A stretch of DNA of 64,000 nucleotides from [Erwinia] mediterraneensis (GCF_900604315.1 NZ_LR026978.1:1199527-1263526), one strand, 5' to 3'. Shown: positions 29,935 through 40,287, counted from the first letter of the stretch. A program made the numbers and translations. The notes: generated by a model not told the origin, from the sequence alone.

Positions 29935-30031
29935 AAAAAAAAGCCAGCACCTGGGCTGGCTAAAAAATACTGGAAGCAATGTGAGCAATGTCGTGCTTTC
30001 ACGGGTTACCTGCAGGCCTACCGGTGAATGC
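29935..30031 (-). ncRNA. ryhB: RyhB iron-stress small RNA
   Basis: Minus-strand sequence from about 30031 to 29935. It contains the highly conserved RyhB core (29966-30000, beginning GAAAGCACGACATTGC and running through CTTCCAGTATT), identical as far as I can recall to E. coli RyhB. It ends in the RyhB-type terminator AGCCAGC-loop-GCTGGCT followed by T8. RyhB pairs with Hfq and target mRNAs to down-regulate non-essential iron proteins such as sdhCDAB and sodB. The position next to yhhW matches E. coli. The 5' end is estimated from a -10 (TATTAT) at 30038-30043 and a -35 (TTTACA) at 30062-30067, spaced 18 bases; the 5' third diverges from E. coli. Confidence 0.93.
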
Positions 30032-30033
30032 AT

Positions 30034-30052
30034 GACAATAATAATCATTATC
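30034..30052 (-). promoter_or_regulatory. Fur box of the ryhB promoter
   Basis: GACAATAATAATCATTATC matches the 19-base Fur consensus GATAATGATAATCATTATC at 17 positions. It overlaps the putative -10 element of ryhB, so Fe-Fur would block transcription in iron-replete cells. Confidence 0.88.
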
Positions 30053-30162
30053 ATTCGCGTCTGTAAAGGGCTTTTGCGATTAATTTTCATTTCGCTATGG
30101 CGTAAATTCCTTGATGTTCAAAGGGATTTGCGCAAGCGCCTCAGCCACTGACGCACGCCAGC

Positions 30163-31914
30163 TTAATAGCCCGCCGTTAACGCGCCTGGCGAACGCGGAT
30201 CGGATGCGCCATACAGCGTTCCGTCTGGTGCGATCATAATGCTTTGTGTACTGCCCATTGCGGCCTCGACCTGCACATGCTGGCCGCGGCTCTCCAGCAG
30301 ACGCAAGGTATCGGGACTAAAGCCTTTTTCCACCCGTAGCTGATCCGGCAACCACTGATGATGGAAGCGTGGCGCGTTGGTGGCTTCCGCCACGTTCATC
30401 CCGAAATCGATGCTGTTCACTACCATTTGCAGCACCGTGGTGATAATCCGGCTGCCGCCCGGGCTGCCGGTAACCAGCCAGGCTTTGCCCTCTTTTACCA
30501 CAATGGTGGGCGACATCGAGGAGAGCGGTCGTTTTGCCGGCTGAATGGCGTTAGCGTCGCCGCCTACCAGACCATAAACATTGGGGGTGCCCGGTTTGGC
30601 GGAGAAGTCATCCATCTGGTTGTTCATCAGAATGCCGCTGTTGCCCGCAACAATGCCGCTGCCGAAGTTGGTATTCAGGGTATAAGTGACGGCCACCGCG
30701 TTACCCCGCTGATCCACCACCGAAAAATGGGTGGTCTGGTTACTTTCATAGGGTGCCAGGTTGCCGGGTTTGATCGCCGAAGAGGGACGCGCTTGCTGCA
30801 GATCGATCTGCTGCGCCAGCGATTTGGCGTAGGCTTTGCTGGTCAGCGCCTGCCAGGGCACTTTCACGAAGTCAGGATCGCCAAGATATTCCGAGCGGTC
30901 GGCATAAGCATACTTCTCCGCCTCGGCCATCACCTGTATCGCATCCGCGCTGCCGAAGCCCATTTTTGCCAGGTCGAAATTTTCGAGGATATTCAGGATC
31001 TGAACGATATGGATACCGCCAGAGGAAGGCGGAGGCATAGAAAAGAGCTCATAACCGTGATAAGTGCCGCTGACCGGCTGACGCTCCACGGCACGATAGG
31101 CCGTCAGATCCGCTTTGCTGATCAGTCCGCCATGAGCAGCCATTTCCGCCGCTATCTCATCGGCGATTTTTCCCTGATAAAAGGCAGCGGCCCCCTGCTC
31201 AGCAATCAGTTGCAGGCTGCGCGCGAGGTTCTTCTGTACCAGCCGCTCCCCTTTCTGATAGGGCGTGCCGTCCGCCTTAAAGAAAATCGCCTTACTGGCC
31301 GGATGGCTGAGCAGCACCTCTTTACCGTAGGTCTTGAGATCGTTCGCCAGCGCATCATTAATGACGAAGCCGTCACGCGCCAGACGAATGGCGGGTTCCA
31401 GCAGACGAGCCAGGGGCAGCGTGCCATATTTCTGCACCGCAAGGGCAAAACCGGCGACCGTACCCGGCGTACCGGAGGCGAGATGGGAGGTCAGAGAGAG
31501 TTTGCTGTCAGCATTGCCTTGCTTATCGAGAAACATATCACGCGAGGCGCCAGCCGGGGCCATTTCACGGAAATCGATGGTGGTGGTGCGGCCCGCAGCA
31601 GTACGCAGCAGCATAAAGCCACCGCCGCCAAGGTTACCCGCCTGCGGATGGGTCACCGCGAGGGCAAATCCCACGGCCACGGCAGCATCCACCGCATTGC
31701 CGCCCTGCTTCAGAATATCGACCCCTACACGGGTAGCGAGCGCATCCACCGATGACACCATGCCATGCTGCTCTTTCACCGGATGAAAGGTATCCGCCTC
31801 TACGCCGTACGACACCGGCGGCACGCTGGCTGGCGCAGCACTGGCGCCGCCGCACAGGAGACAACCTGTTACCAACAGCCAGCCTAACTGGCACCCTCTG
31901 CTTATTATTTTCAT
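30163..31914 (-). CDS. ggt: Gamma-glutamyltranspeptidase
   Basis: Periplasmic N-terminal nucleophile hydrolase that cleaves the gamma-glutamyl bond of glutathione and transfers or hydrolyses the glutamyl group. The 583-residue precursor has a signal peptide (cleavage near CGGASA/AP, about residue 27). The autocatalytic cleavage site creates the small subunit starting at Thr394 in NQTTHFSVVD. PLSSMSPTIV and GSPGGSRIITTV line the active site. All key residues are present. Confidence 0.96.
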   Translation of the reverse strand: MKIISRGCQLGWLLVTGCLLCGGASAAPASVPPVSYGVEADTFHPVKEQHGMVSSVDALATRVGVDILKQGGNAVDAAVAVGFALAVTHPQAGNLGGGGFMLLRTAAGRTTTIDFREMAPAGASRDMFLDKQGNADSKLSLTSHLASGTPGTVAGFALAVQKYGTLPLARLLEPAIRLARDGFVINDALANDLKTYGKEVLLSHPASKAIFFKADGTPYQKGERLVQKNLARSLQLIAEQGAAAFYQGKIADEIAAEMAAHGGLISKADLTAYRAVERQPVSGTYHGYELFSMPPPSSGGIHIVQILNILENFDLAKMGFGSADAIQVMAEAEKYAYADRSEYLGDPDFVKVPWQALTSKAYAKSLAQQIDLQQARPSSAIKPGNLAPYESNQTTHFSVVDQRGNAVAVTYTLNTNFGSGIVAGNSGILMNNQMDDFSAKPGTPNVYGLVGGDANAIQPAKRPLSSMSPTIVVKEGKAWLVTGSPGGSRIITTVLQMVVNSIDFGMNVAEATNAPRFHHQWLPDQLRVEKGFSPDTLRLLESRGQHVQVEAAMGSTQSIMIAPDGTLYGASDPRSPGALTAGY

Positions 31915-32117
31915 GCCCCCACCCTTTGCATTTGTTTACATTTCATATCAGCCTGGCAAGTGTTTACAAATACAGCAAAAAAAGTTGTCTGTAGATTAAT
32001 TCAACAAATGTCTGGATCACAAAAATGAGAAATTGCATAGACTTAACAAGATGAGCGAGCATCTGGCTCAGATATTTCTGAAGTCAGGCTGTTTCGCCTG
32101 AAAATGGAGGAAGTCAC

Positions 32118-32408
32118 ATGAAGAGATGGTTGATCGTTCTTGCCGCGCTACTGCCCTTAAGCAGTATGGCGAATATGCTGAACAGCACTAATGATCCGAA
32201 CCGGCCAGGCTATAACCCCAGCCAGCAGCGGATGCAGACCCAGATGCAAGTCCAGCAGCAGCAACAGAAGCTGAAATTACAGCAGGATCAGCAACTTCAG
32301 CGCCAGGACACCCAGCGTAAAATGCAGGAGCAGCGTAACAGTGCGCAACAGCGCATTATCGAGTCCCAGCCCGGTCAGCCTGGCGTGGTTTCTCCCAATA
32401 CCCGGTAA
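32118..32408 (+). CDS. yhhA: YhhA-like DUF2756 exported protein
   Basis: A 96-residue protein with a signal peptide (MKRWLIVLAALLPLSSMA) and a mature part dominated by Gln (QMQVQQQQQKLKLQQDQ), with NRPGYNPSQQRMQTQ as in E. coli YhhA. The function is unknown. AATGGAGGAA precedes the ATG. It sits between ggt and ugpQ as in E. coli and is convergent with ugpQ, with 7 bases between stop codons. Confidence 0.85.
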   Translation: MKRWLIVLAALLPLSSMANMLNSTNDPNRPGYNPSQQRMQTQMQVQQQQQKLKLQQDQQLQRQDTQRKMQEQRNSAQQRIIESQPGQPGVVSPNTR

Positions 32409-32415
32409 GCGCCGC

Positions 32416-33159
32416 TTAATAAAAGTCGGGGCCAATGATGTCGATGCGATCGGTGCAGATGGCATCCACGCCCCAGGCTAACAGCTCGCGCGCCCGTGCC
32501 GGGCTGTTCACGGTATAGACCAAAATATGCAGTCCGGCGGCTTTCAGCGCAGCGGTACGTGCCGCATTCAGCACCCGGTGATTCAGGTGAATCGAAACGC
32601 AGCCAAGCGCGCCGGTCAGTTCACGCCAGTTTTCCTGCCAGCTATCCAGCAACAGTCCGCGCGGCAGTTCAGGCGCAGCGCTCATTGCCGCCTCCAGCGC
32701 CGGGTAAGAGAAAGAGGAGAGCAGCGGCGCGCTCTGGTCCTGCCACAACTCACGCGCTGCCAGCGCCACCCGCTCTCCGGTTAACCTCTCCAGTCCGCGG
32801 GTCGGCTTAATCTCAATGTTCGCCATCAGCTGGTGTTGCGCGCAGCGCGCCGCCACGTCACGCAGCAGCGCCAGCGGTTCTCCGTTAAAGGCGGCGCTAA
32901 ACCAGCCGCCAGCATCCAGCTGCGCCAGCTTTTCCCAGGGCAACTCTCCGGCGTTTCCCCAGCCGTTACTGGTCCGATCCAGGGTGTCATCGTGCAACAG
33001 GAAAATTTCATTATCCTGTGAAAGTTTGACATCAAATTCGATCATCCTGTGCCCATAACGCACGCCAGCGTCAATCGCCGCCAGGGTATTTTCCGGTGCC
33101 AGTTTGCCGCCGCCGCGATGGGCAACGATATGAGGATAGGACCACTGTGTATTACGCAT
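32416..33159 (-). CDS. ugpQ: Cytoplasmic glycerophosphodiester phosphodiesterase
   Basis: Hydrolyses glycerophosphodiesters to glycerol-3-phosphate and an alcohol. The 247-residue protein has the GDPD signature [19 protein letters not shown], then EFDVKLSQD and [13 protein letters not shown], with all metal and catalytic residues. There is no signal peptide, so it is cytoplasmic, unlike GlpQ. In E. coli it ends the ugpBAECQ operon; here the ugp transporter genes are absent and livF follows, so its substrate must come from other uptake systems or lipid turnover. Confidence 0.94.
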   Translation of the reverse strand: MRNTQWSYPHIVAHRGGGKLAPENTLAAIDAGVRYGHRMIEFDVKLSQDNEIFLLHDDTLDRTSNGWGNAGELPWEKLAQLDAGGWFSAAFNGEPLALLRDVAARCAQHQLMANIEIKPTRGLERLTGERVALAARELWQDQSAPLLSSFSYPALEAAMSAAPELPRGLLLDSWQENWRELTGALGCVSIHLNHRVLNAARTAALKAAGLHILVYTVNSPARARELLAWGVDAICTDRIDIIGPDFY

Positions 33160-33290
33160 TACTGATACATTTCGCAGAAGAAAACATCTCAGTGTAATGC
33201 ATTCCGGGCAGGAAAAAATGACAGAAGAGTGTCAAAGCGTAAAGCCCTGCTGCGGGCAGGCCCGCGCGCAGCAGGAGACAGCAGACGGAA

Positions 33291-34004
33291 CTAAGCGCCC
33301 AGGTAGGCGCTGCGTACCGCTTCGTTGGAGAGTAAAGCCTCGCCGGTATCTTCCAGCACCACATGACCGTTCTCCAGCACGTAGCCGCGATCCGCCAGCT
33401 TCAGCGCCTGGTTCGCGTTCTGCTCCACGAGGAAAATGGTCATGCCTTCACTGCGCAGCTGCTCGATGGTGTCAAAGATCTGCTGAATGATAATCGGCGC
33501 CAGGCCAAGCGAAGGTTCATCCAGCAACAGCAGGCGCGGCTGACTCATCAGGGCACGGCCAATGGCCAGCATCTGCTGTTCGCCGCCCGACATGGTGCCT
33601 GCGCGCTGGCTTTTACGCTCGGCCAGACGTGGAAAGAGCGTATACACCCGCTCAATGCGCTGCTGATACGCCTGACGGCTGGCAAAAAAGCCGCCCATCG
33701 CCAGGTTCTCTTCTACCGTCATGCGCGCAAAGACGCGTCGTCCTTCCGGCACGATAGCGATAGCTTCACGCATGATGCGCGCCGTCTGCCAGTCGGTGAT
33801 CTCTTTGCCATCAAAGGTAATGGATCCCTGCGAAGCACGCGGCTCGCCGCACAGGGTTCCCAGCAGCGTGGTTTTACCCGCGCCGTTAGCCCCGATCAGC
33901 GTAACAATTTCGCCCTGGCTGATGTGCAGGCTGACGTTGTGCAGTGCCTGGATTTTCCCGTAGTGGGCGCTCACATTATTCAGGGTTAACATCGGGTTTG
34001 CCAT
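33291..34004 (-). CDS. livF: Branched-chain amino acid ABC transporter ATP-binding protein LivF
   Basis: One of two ATPases of the LIV-I/LS transporter for leucine, isoleucine and valine. The ATG at 34004 gives 237 residues, the same as E. coli; GAGAGG precedes it. Walker A is GANGAGKTT, the signature motif is MSGGEQQ, and Walker B is LLLLDEPSLG. The start is one base past the livG stop codon, so the two are coupled. It is the last gene of livKHMGF. Confidence 0.96.
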   Translation of the reverse strand: MANPMLTLNNVSAHYGKIQALHNVSLHISQGEIVTLIGANGAGKTTLLGTLCGEPRASQGSITFDGKEITDWQTARIMREAIAIVPEGRRVFARMTVEENLAMGGFFASRQAYQQRIERVYTLFPRLAERKSQRAGTMSGGEQQMLAIGRALMSQPRLLLLDEPSLGLAPIIIQQIFDTIEQLRSEGMTIFLVEQNANQALKLADRGYVLENGHVVLEDTGEALLSNEAVRSAYLGA

Positions 34005-34005
34005 T

Positions 34006-34773
34006 TTACGCCTCTCCCAAATAAGCACGGATCACATCCGGATTATGACGAATCTCTTCCGGTGTGCCGTTAGCCAGCGGCGTGCCCTGGTTTACCACAT
34101 AAATCCGATCGGAAATGCCCATCACCAGCTTCATATCATGTTCAATTAACAGTACCGACACCTTGTGTTCCGTACGCAGTTCCGCAATCAGCTCATCCAG
34201 CTCATGAGTTTCACGCGGGTTCAGACCGGCGGCCGGTTCATCCAGCATCAGGATTTCCGGACGCGTAACCATGCAGCGCGCAATCTCCAGCCGCCGCTGC
34301 TGACCGTAGGCGAGATTGCCCGCCTGACGGTTTGCCAGATCGAGCAAGCCGACGCGCTTCAGCCAGGTCGCGCCCCGCTCCAGCGCCTCACTCTCGCTTT
34401 TGCGAAACGCGGGCGTTTTCAGCAGGCCTGAGAAGAGGCCGCTTTTCAGGTGTTGATGCTGCGCGACCAGCAGGTTCTCAATCACCGTCATTTCCCGGAA
34501 CAGGCGGACATGCTGAAAGGTGCGCACAATACCCATACGGGCGATCTGCTGCCCGGGCAGCCCTTCCAGATGACGATCGCGCAGTTTGATGGTGCCGCCG
34601 GTCGGCTTATAGAAACCGGTCAGGCAGTTAAACACCGTGGTTTTGCCGGCGCCGTTCGGCCCGATCAGCGAAACGATCTCTTGCGGTCGCAGCTCCAGCG
34701 CCACGTTATTCACCGCCAGCAGGCCGCCGAAGCGCATCATCAGGCCTTCAACGGCTAATAAAGGCTGACTCAT
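34006..34773 (-). CDS. livG: Branched-chain amino acid ABC transporter ATP-binding protein LivG
   Basis: Second ATPase subunit of the branched-chain amino acid importer, 255 residues. Walker A is GPNGAGKTT, the family signature is [13 protein letters not shown] (the LivG-type Y-G-Q variant), and Walker B is [12 protein letters not shown]. Its ATG overlaps the livM stop by 4 bases (ATGA). Confidence 0.96.
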   Translation of the reverse strand: MSQPLLAVEGLMMRFGGLLAVNNVALELRPQEIVSLIGPNGAGKTTVFNCLTGFYKPTGGTIKLRDRHLEGLPGQQIARMGIVRTFQHVRLFREMTVIENLLVAQHQHLKSGLFSGLLKTPAFRKSESEALERGATWLKRVGLLDLANRQAGNLAYGQQRRLEIARCMVTRPEILMLDEPAAGLNPRETHELDELIAELRTEHKVSVLLIEHDMKLVMGISDRIYVVNQGTPLANGTPEEIRHNPDVIRAYLGEA

Positions 34774-36041
34774 ACCTGCTCTCCTTGTTGACCCGGCTTC
34801 AGTTTCATCTGGGGACGCTTCATCGGCAGCAGCCCCTGTGGCCGCCAGATCATCATCAGCACCATTAAGCCCCCCAGCACCAGCATGCTGTATTCGTTCA
34901 GGTCGCGCATCAGTTCACGGGAGACCACCAGCAGAATAGCGGCGAGGATCACCGCAAACTGCGAGCCCATGCCGCCCAGCACCACGATCGCCAGCACAAA
35001 GGCGGATTCCACAAAGGTAAAGGATTCCGGGCTGACAAAGCCCTGGCGCGCGGCGAACAAACTGCCCGCGAAACCGGCAAACGCGGCGCTGATGGTAAAG
35101 GCGGTCAGCTTGATACGCGTCGGGCTCAGGCCCAGAGAGCGACAGGCGATCTCATCTTCACGCAGCGCTTCCCAGGCGCGGCCCAGCGGCATACGCAGCA
35201 GGCGGTTAATCACAAACAGCGTCAGCACCACCAGCAGCAGCGCCACCATGTAGAGGAAAATGATGCGATCGCTGGGGTCATACTTCAGACCAAAAAAGTT
35301 ATGGAAGGTATCCCAGCCGCCATCGCGCACGCTGCGGTTGAACTCCAGACCAAACAGGGTCGGTTTGGGAATCTGGCTGATGCCGTTCGGGCCGCCGGTC
35401 AGTTCAGTGTTGTTCAGCAGCAGAATACGCACGATCTCGCCAAAGCCCAGCGTCACAATCGCCAGATAGTCGCCGCGCAAGCGTAGTACCGGGAAGCCGA
35501 GCAACAGGCCAAACAGCGCCGCCATCAGCCCCGCCAGCGGCAGGCACTGCCAGAAGCCGAGACCATAGTAGTGATTCAGCAGGGCAAAGGTATAGGCGCC
35601 GATGGCATAAAAGCCGCTGTAACCCAGCACCAGCAACCCGGAAAGCCCCACCACCACATTCAGGCCGAGGCCGAGCATCACGTAGATCAGCGTCAGCGTG
35701 GCGATATCCACGGTGCCGCGCGTGACCAGAAACGGCCAGGCCACCGCTGCTACCACCAGCAGCAGCATAAACAGCTTCTGCTTTGGCGTAGAGCCATCAA
35801 TCCCCGGCAACACCAGTGAGGGGCCAGAGAATGACTTCATGCTTTTCTGCCAGAAGGGGCGCAGCAGCTGGAATAAAAACACTACCGCACAGCCAACGGC
35901 AATCCAGTTCCAGCGTACGCTGCCCGCGTTGTTCACAACCAGATGCGTACCGTCCAGCTCAAGGCGCATGCCCATAAAAAAGGTGGCCAGCACCAGCAGC
36001 ATCAGAGAAGAGAAGACAGCATTAACCAGGGACGATTTCAT
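34770..36041 (-). CDS. livM: Branched-chain amino acid ABC transporter permease LivM
   Basis: Inner-membrane permease of 423 residues. An N-terminal extension with its own hydrophobic segments precedes a core of about eight membrane helices. The EAA-like cytoplasmic loop reads [19 protein letters not shown]. It overlaps livG and livH by 4 bases each, indicating tight translational coupling through the operon. Confidence 0.96.
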   Translation of the reverse strand: MKSSLVNAVFSSLMLLVLATFFMGMRLELDGTHLVVNNAGSVRWNWIAVGCAVVFLFQLLRPFWQKSMKSFSGPSLVLPGIDGSTPKQKLFMLLLVVAAVAWPFLVTRGTVDIATLTLIYVMLGLGLNVVVGLSGLLVLGYSGFYAIGAYTFALLNHYYGLGFWQCLPLAGLMAALFGLLLGFPVLRLRGDYLAIVTLGFGEIVRILLLNNTELTGGPNGISQIPKPTLFGLEFNRSVRDGGWDTFHNFFGLKYDPSDRIIFLYMVALLLVVLTLFVINRLLRMPLGRAWEALREDEIACRSLGLSPTRIKLTAFTISAAFAGFAGSLFAARQGFVSPESFTFVESAFVLAIVVLGGMGSQFAVILAAILLVVSRELMRDLNEYSMLVLGGLMVLMMIWRPQGLLPMKRPQMKLKPGQQGEQV

Positions 36042-36964
36042 ACTTTTTCCACCTCCGGACGGCCCAGGATCCCGGTAGGCATAACCAGCAGCACCACAAT
36101 AAGCAGAGCAAAAGAGACCACATCTTTATATTCGGTACTGAGATAGGCGGAGGTCAGCGCCTCGGCGATACCCAGCACCAGTCCGCCGATCATCGCGCCA
36201 GGGATACTGCCGATGCCGCCAAGAACCGCTGCGGTAAAGGCTTTCATCCCCGCCATAAAGCCGATAAAGGGACTGATAACGCCATAGAACTGTCCCAGCA
36301 GCACGCCCGCGACCGCTGCCATCGCCGCGCCGATAACAAAGGTCAGGGAGATCACCCGGTCGGTGTTGATGCCGAGCAGGCTGGCCATTTTCAAATCTTC
36401 GGCACAGGCGCGACAGGCGCGTCCCATACGGGAATAACGAATAAACAGTGTCAGCGCCAGCATGGCGAGGAAGGTCACAACCCAAATCACAATCTGCATG
36501 GCGGAAAGCGTGGCGGCAAAGCCGTTGCTTTCACCCAGCGTCCACTGGCCGCTGATCAGGCTCGGCAGCGCCAGATCGCGCGAGCCCTGCGTCAGGCTGA
36601 CGTAGTTTTGCAGGAAAATTGACATCCCGATGGCGGAGATCAGCGCAATCAGACGCTTAGACGAGCGCACCGGCTTATAGGCGACACGTTCGATACTCCA
36701 GCCGTAGGCGCTGGCAATAACCATCGCCATCACAAAGGCCGCGCCGATCAGCAACCAGCCCGCGTCGATGCCCATCATCATCAGGGCCGCAATCACAATA
36801 AAGGAGACATAGCTACCGATCATGTAAACCTCGCCATGGGCGAAGTTAATCATGCCGATAATGCCGTAAACCATGGTGTAACCGATGGCGATCAGTGCAT
36901 AGGTGCTCCCCAGCGTAACGCCGTTGAACATCTGCTGCAGGAAATAGAGAAACTGCTCGGACAT
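36038..36964 (-). CDS. livH: Branched-chain amino acid ABC transporter permease LivH
   Basis: Inner-membrane permease of 308 residues, with eight predicted helices and the conserved N-terminal [21 protein letters not shown] and the cytoplasmic loop [19 protein letters not shown]. It pairs with LivM to form the channel. The 75-base gap to the binding-protein gene upstream contains GGAAGGGGA, part of an inverted GGGGA/TCCCC-rich stretch that could attenuate transcription after the binding protein. Confidence 0.96.
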   Translation of the reverse strand: MSEQFLYFLQQMFNGVTLGSTYALIAIGYTMVYGIIGMINFAHGEVYMIGSYVSFIVIAALMMMGIDAGWLLIGAAFVMAMVIASAYGWSIERVAYKPVRSSKRLIALISAIGMSIFLQNYVSLTQGSRDLALPSLISGQWTLGESNGFAATLSAMQIVIWVVTFLAMLALTLFIRYSRMGRACRACAEDLKMASLLGINTDRVISLTFVIGAAMAAVAGVLLGQFYGVISPFIGFMAGMKAFTAAVLGGIGSIPGAMIGGLVLGIAEALTSAYLSTEYKDVVSFALLIVVLLVMPTGILGRPEVEKV

Positions 36965-37039
36965 AAATGAGGGCCTGATCAGGTGCTGAATAACTCCCCT
37001 TCCTGAACGGAAGGGGATCTGTCGGTAATTCCGTTGCGC

Positions 37040-38167
37040 TTATTTCACGGCCGTAGACGATCCGTCTTTATGCCACGTGAAGACACCAAACTCGAAACCT
37101 TTCAGGTCACCCTTCTCATCCCAGCTCAGGTCGCCCATAACGGTCGGCACCGGCGCGCCGCTTCTCAGGTTTTTAGCGATCTCTTCAGGCTCGTCGCTCT
37201 TGCTGCGCTCCATGCCGGTCACCAGTGACTGCAGTGCGGCATAGGTCGTCCAGACGAACGGCCCGGTCGGATCTTTGCGGTTAGCTGCCGTGTTGGTTTT
37301 AATCGCATCCACAATTGCCTTGTTCGCTGGCAACTGATCGTAGCGTTTCGGCAGTGTCACCAGCATGCCTTCTGAAGCGTCACCGGCGATGTTTGACAGG
37401 GAAGCGTTACCCACGCCTTCCGGCCCCATAAAGCCCGCTTTCATCCCCGCCGCGCGTGCCTGGCGCAGGATCTGTCCCATTTCCGGGTAGTAGCCGCCAA
37501 AGTAGACAAAATCGACGTTTTCTTTCTTCAGACGCGCCACCAGGGTGGAGAAGTCTTTATCGCCCGCGGTAACGCCTTCAAACAGCACCACATTAGCGCC
37601 CGCTTTTTTCAGGCTGTCCTGCACTGAACGTGCCAGGCCTTCGCCATACTGCTGCTTGTCATGTACCACGGCAATGCGCTGCGGTTTGACTTCGTCGAGA
37701 ATATATTTCGCCGCTGTCGGACCCTGGTCGGAATCCAGACCGGTGGTGCGCATAATCAGCTCATAACCGCGTGCGGTAAGTTCCGGCGCCGTCGCGGCCG
37801 GGGTGATCATCAGCACGCCTTCATCGCTGTAGATGTCAGACGCGGGCTGGGTTGAGGAAGAGCACAGATGGCCGATAACATATTTAATGCCGTCGTTAAT
37901 CACCTTGTTGGCCACGGCGACCGCTTGTTTCGGGTCGCAGGCGTCGTCATATTCCACGCCAACCAGTTTGTTGCCGTTAACGCCGCCCTTCGCATTAATG
38001 TCCTTAATCGCCTGCGCCGCACCGGTGAACTGCATATCACCGTACTGCGCAACCGGGCCGGTAACCGCACCGACAATGGCGACTTTGATATCTTCTGCCA
38101 GCGCAACATGGCTCATCGCCAGGGCAATACAACCCGCCAGTAAGGCGCGACCTTTACTCATTTTCAT
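37040..38167 (-). CDS. livK: Branched-chain amino acid-binding protein (LivK/LivJ type)
   Basis: Periplasmic type I solute-binding protein of 375 residues that delivers Leu/Ile/Val to LivHMGF. The signal peptide ends near SHVALA/ED. The ATG at 38167 is preceded by GGGGAAG; an upstream extension in frame lacks a signal-like start. Motifs [15 protein letters not shown] and [15 protein letters not shown] are diagnostic. The signal peptide and first 60 residues look more like E. coli LivJ, other parts more like LivK. E. coli has two such genes flanking panM; only this one is present here, adjacent to livH. Confidence 0.95.
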   Translation of the reverse strand: MKMSKGRALLAGCIALAMSHVALAEDIKVAIVGAVTGPVAQYGDMQFTGAAQAIKDINAKGGVNGNKLVGVEYDDACDPKQAVAVANKVINDGIKYVIGHLCSSSTQPASDIYSDEGVLMITPAATAPELTARGYELIMRTTGLDSDQGPTAAKYILDEVKPQRIAVVHDKQQYGEGLARSVQDSLKKAGANVVLFEGVTAGDKDFSTLVARLKKENVDFVYFGGYYPEMGQILRQARAAGMKAGFMGPEGVGNASLSNIAGDASEGMLVTLPKRYDQLPANKAIVDAIKTNTAANRKDPTGPFVWTTYAALQSLVTGMERSKSDEPEEIAKNLRSGAPVPTVMGDLSWDEKGDLKGFEFGVFTWHKDGSSTAVK

Positions 38168-38569
38168 CCGAACTTCCCCATCGTTGTGTCTGTTGTGGTG
38201 TGTTGTGCGTTTATTTTCTGCCAGATCATGAGCGAAAAACGATTTCACAATAACGAGTTAGCGCTCTTCACTGGCATTTATTAATGATAAGGCTATATTT
38301 TTCAGGTTATTAAACAGGAATTTTCTTCTGTAAATCAACTGACATATTAAGTAAATAGTAGGCCGCGCAGCATAATTCTCTGGCAGCAAACCGAGGTATT
38401 TTGGCATTTATCCAGCGCGTTATGCTGGATTTTCAGTCAGCCAGCGCGGCTTTCACCAGCATAAGACGCCCGCGACTGGTGTTTCCCCTGTTTTACCTGG
38501 CAAAAGCATCCGCGCTCTGGTGGTATGAATTCGCTACAATGTCCTTTTGTACTGGTACAGGTGTCTGAG
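38168..38569. other. Divergent promoter region between liv operon and panM
   Basis: About 400 bases without a credible gene. It should contain the liv operon promoter (minus) and the panM promoter (plus). AT-rich DNA lies at 38270-38360. A TCCAGC/GCTGGA hairpin at 38411-38429 is followed by ATTTTC on the plus strand and could be an attenuator or remnant terminator. No operator can be named. Confidence 0.4.
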
Positions 38570-38956
38570 ATGAAACTTACCATTGTGCGCGTGCAGCAGA
38601 TGAGCGCGCAGGATCGTATCGATTTGGCGAAAATCTGGTCTGAACAGGCGCTGGCAACGCTGACGCAACAGCTTGATGAAAACCACCGTCTTTATGCGGC
38701 GCGTTTTAACGATCGCCTGCTGGCCGCCTTGCAGCTTGAGATCAGGGGAACCCAGGGTAAGATCCAGGCGCTACAGGTGCGTGATGCGACGCGGCGACGT
38801 GGGGTTGGGAAATATCTGCTTGAGGAGACAATGGCGCAAAATCCGTCGCTGGCGCACTGGTGGGTGGCGGATGATGGCAGTGCCGATCAGGGCGTGCGCG
38901 CGGCCTTTATGCAGGCCTGCGGTTTTCACGCCCAGAGCGACGGCTGGGTCAGATAG
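38570..38956 (+). CDS. panM: PanD maturation factor (aspartate decarboxylase autocleavage activator)
   Basis: GNAT-fold protein required for self-cleavage of PanD to its pyruvoyl form, and so for beta-alanine and coenzyme A synthesis. The ATG at 38570 gives 128 residues, near the 127 of E. coli. The acetyl-CoA-binding segment is ATRRRGVGKYLLEE, followed by NPSLAHWWVADDG. An in-frame upstream start would add 15 residues not seen in the family. It is convergent with rpoH, with repeat copy 2 between them. Confidence 0.92.
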   Translation: MKLTIVRVQQMSAQDRIDLAKIWSEQALATLTQQLDENHRLYAARFNDRLLAALQLEIRGTQGKIQALQVRDATRRRGVGKYLLEETMAQNPSLAHWWVADDGSADQGVRAAFMQACGFHAQSDGWVR

Positions 38957-38962
38957 CGGACA

Positions 38963-39138
38963 GTAAAAATCCGCCTTCATAGAAGGCGGCTTTGATTGCA
39001 CCCCATAGGGGTGTACCAAAAACCTTAAAAAGCAGTCTCTGCCTGTTCCGTAAGATTCAAATCCAGAGAGGATAAGGCAGAGCCAAAACGTATTGATGAC
39101 CACGCCCGCAGGACGTGGTTTTAAGCTGGCAATAAAAA
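38963..39138 (-). repeat. 176-bp structured dispersed repeat, copy 2
   Basis: Nearly identical to copy 1 over its whole length; the visible differences are few single bases, such as GAGGATAAGG for GACGATAAGG. It sits between the panM stop codon and the rpoH terminator, where E. coli carries livJ. Its right edge again lies in the T-tract of a minus-strand terminator. A minus-strand reading frame crosses it but is not kept in copy 3. Confidence 0.8.
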
Positions 39139-39160
39139 AGGGCGACCTGAGGTCGCCCTT
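39134..39160 (-). terminator. Intrinsic terminator of rpoH
   Basis: GGGCGACC-TCA-GGTCGCCC (minus strand) followed by six T, 16 bases past the rpoH stop codon. The T-tract merges with the edge of repeat copy 2. Confidence 0.85.
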
Positions 39161-39176
39161 TCCACACGCGTTACTG

Positions 39177-40034
39177 TTATGCTTCAATCGCCATGCGCAG
39201 TTTTTTCATGGCGTTCTTTTCCAGCTGCCGGACGCGTTCGGCAGAGACGCCATAACGGTCGGCCAGCTCCTGCAACGTGGTTTTGTTCTCTTCGTCGAGC
39301 CAGCGTGCGCGGATAATATGCTGGCTGCGCTCATCCAGGCCCTGCATCGCATCACTGAGTTTATCCGCCGCATGGGCGTCCCAGTTATCTTCTTCGATAC
39401 CGTCTGCGAAGTCGGAATTTTTATCCTGCAGATAGAGCACCGGCGCCATGGCTTTGCCTTCGCTGCTGTCATCATCTGATGACATATCAAAGGTCATGTC
39501 CTGCGCTGCCATACGCGATTCCATTTCACGCACATCTTTGCTGCTCACGCCCAGCTCACGCGCCACCATCTCGACTTCATCCTGATTAAACCAGCCCAGA
39601 CGCTGCTTGGTTTTTCGCAGATTAAAGAACAGCTTGCGCTGCGCTTTTGTGGTCGCAACCTTCACGATACGCCAGTTACGCAGAACGTATTCGTGAATTT
39701 CAGCTTTAATCCAGTGTACGGCGAAAGAAACCAGACGTACCCCAACCTCAGGATTGAAGCGACGCACCGCCTTCATCAGGCCGATGTTGCCTTCCTGAAT
39801 CAGGTCTGCCTGCGGCAGGCCGTAACCGGAATAATTACGAGCGATATGAACAACAAAGCGCAGGTGAGACAGGATCAGCGTCTTAGCTGCATCCAGATCG
39901 CCCTGGTAATGCAGCCGTTCAGCCAGCGCTTTTTCCTCTTCTGCCGACAGCATCGGCCAGACGTTGGCGGCCCGAATATAAGATTCCAGGTTGCCGAGAG
40001 GAGCAATAGCTAAGGTTTGCATTTCTTTGGTCAT
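39177..40034 (-). CDS. rpoH: Heat-shock sigma factor sigma-32
   Basis: RNA polymerase sigma factor for heat-shock genes, 285 residues. Region 2 has [26 protein letters not shown], with the RpoH-box-type segment [12 protein letters not shown]. Region 4 has [29 protein letters not shown], the -35-binding helix-turn-helix. Synthesis in enterics is controlled by an mRNA thermosensor at the start of the gene and by chaperone-mediated degradation; the coding start MTKEMQTLA is preserved. A DnaA box lies upstream. Confidence 0.97.
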   Translation of the reverse strand: MTKEMQTLAIAPLGNLESYIRAANVWPMLSAEEEKALAERLHYQGDLDAAKTLILSHLRFVVHIARNYSGYGLPQADLIQEGNIGLMKAVRRFNPEVGVRLVSFAVHWIKAEIHEYVLRNWRIVKVATTKAQRKLFFNLRKTKQRLGWFNQDEVEMVARELGVSSKDVREMESRMAAQDMTFDMSSDDDSSEGKAMAPVLYLQDKNSDFADGIEEDNWDAHAADKLSDAMQGLDERSQHIIRARWLDEENKTTLQELADRYGVSAERVRQLEKNAMKKLRMAIEA

Positions 40035-40145
40035 TCAAATCCTCACATCTTTTATGGAGTTGCCGTACAGATCCCTGAGCAAGCGTTACATTATGTCAAC
40101 GCTGCGCAAAAATCGAAAGCAATCTGTGCTGCTCAGACGACAAAG

Positions 40146-40154
40146 TTATCCACA
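40146..40154 (+). promoter_or_regulatory. DnaA box in the rpoH promoter region
   Basis: TTATCCACA is a perfect consensus DnaA box about 110 bases upstream of the rpoH start. In E. coli DnaA binds the rpoH promoter region and represses some of its promoters, so this is likely conserved control. Confidence 0.6.
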
Positions 40155-40216
40155 AGTTCAATTATAGCAGTGAATATTTTACACACAGAGGGACAAAAAG
40201 AGAATCAGGCAGGGGC

Positions 40217-40259
40217 TTCCTCTGCGTCCTTATCGTCAGCGTTGTCGGCAGCAGAGGAA
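40217..40259. terminator. Inverted repeat between ftsX and rpoH
   Basis: TTCCTCTGC / GCAGAGGAA (9 bp) with a 25-base loop, 28 bases past the ftsX stop. No T-tract is evident. It may stabilise the ftsYEX 3' end or attenuate read-through into rpoH. Confidence 0.35.
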
Positions 40260-40287
40260 TATTATAACAAAAAAATGTTGCTCCAGG

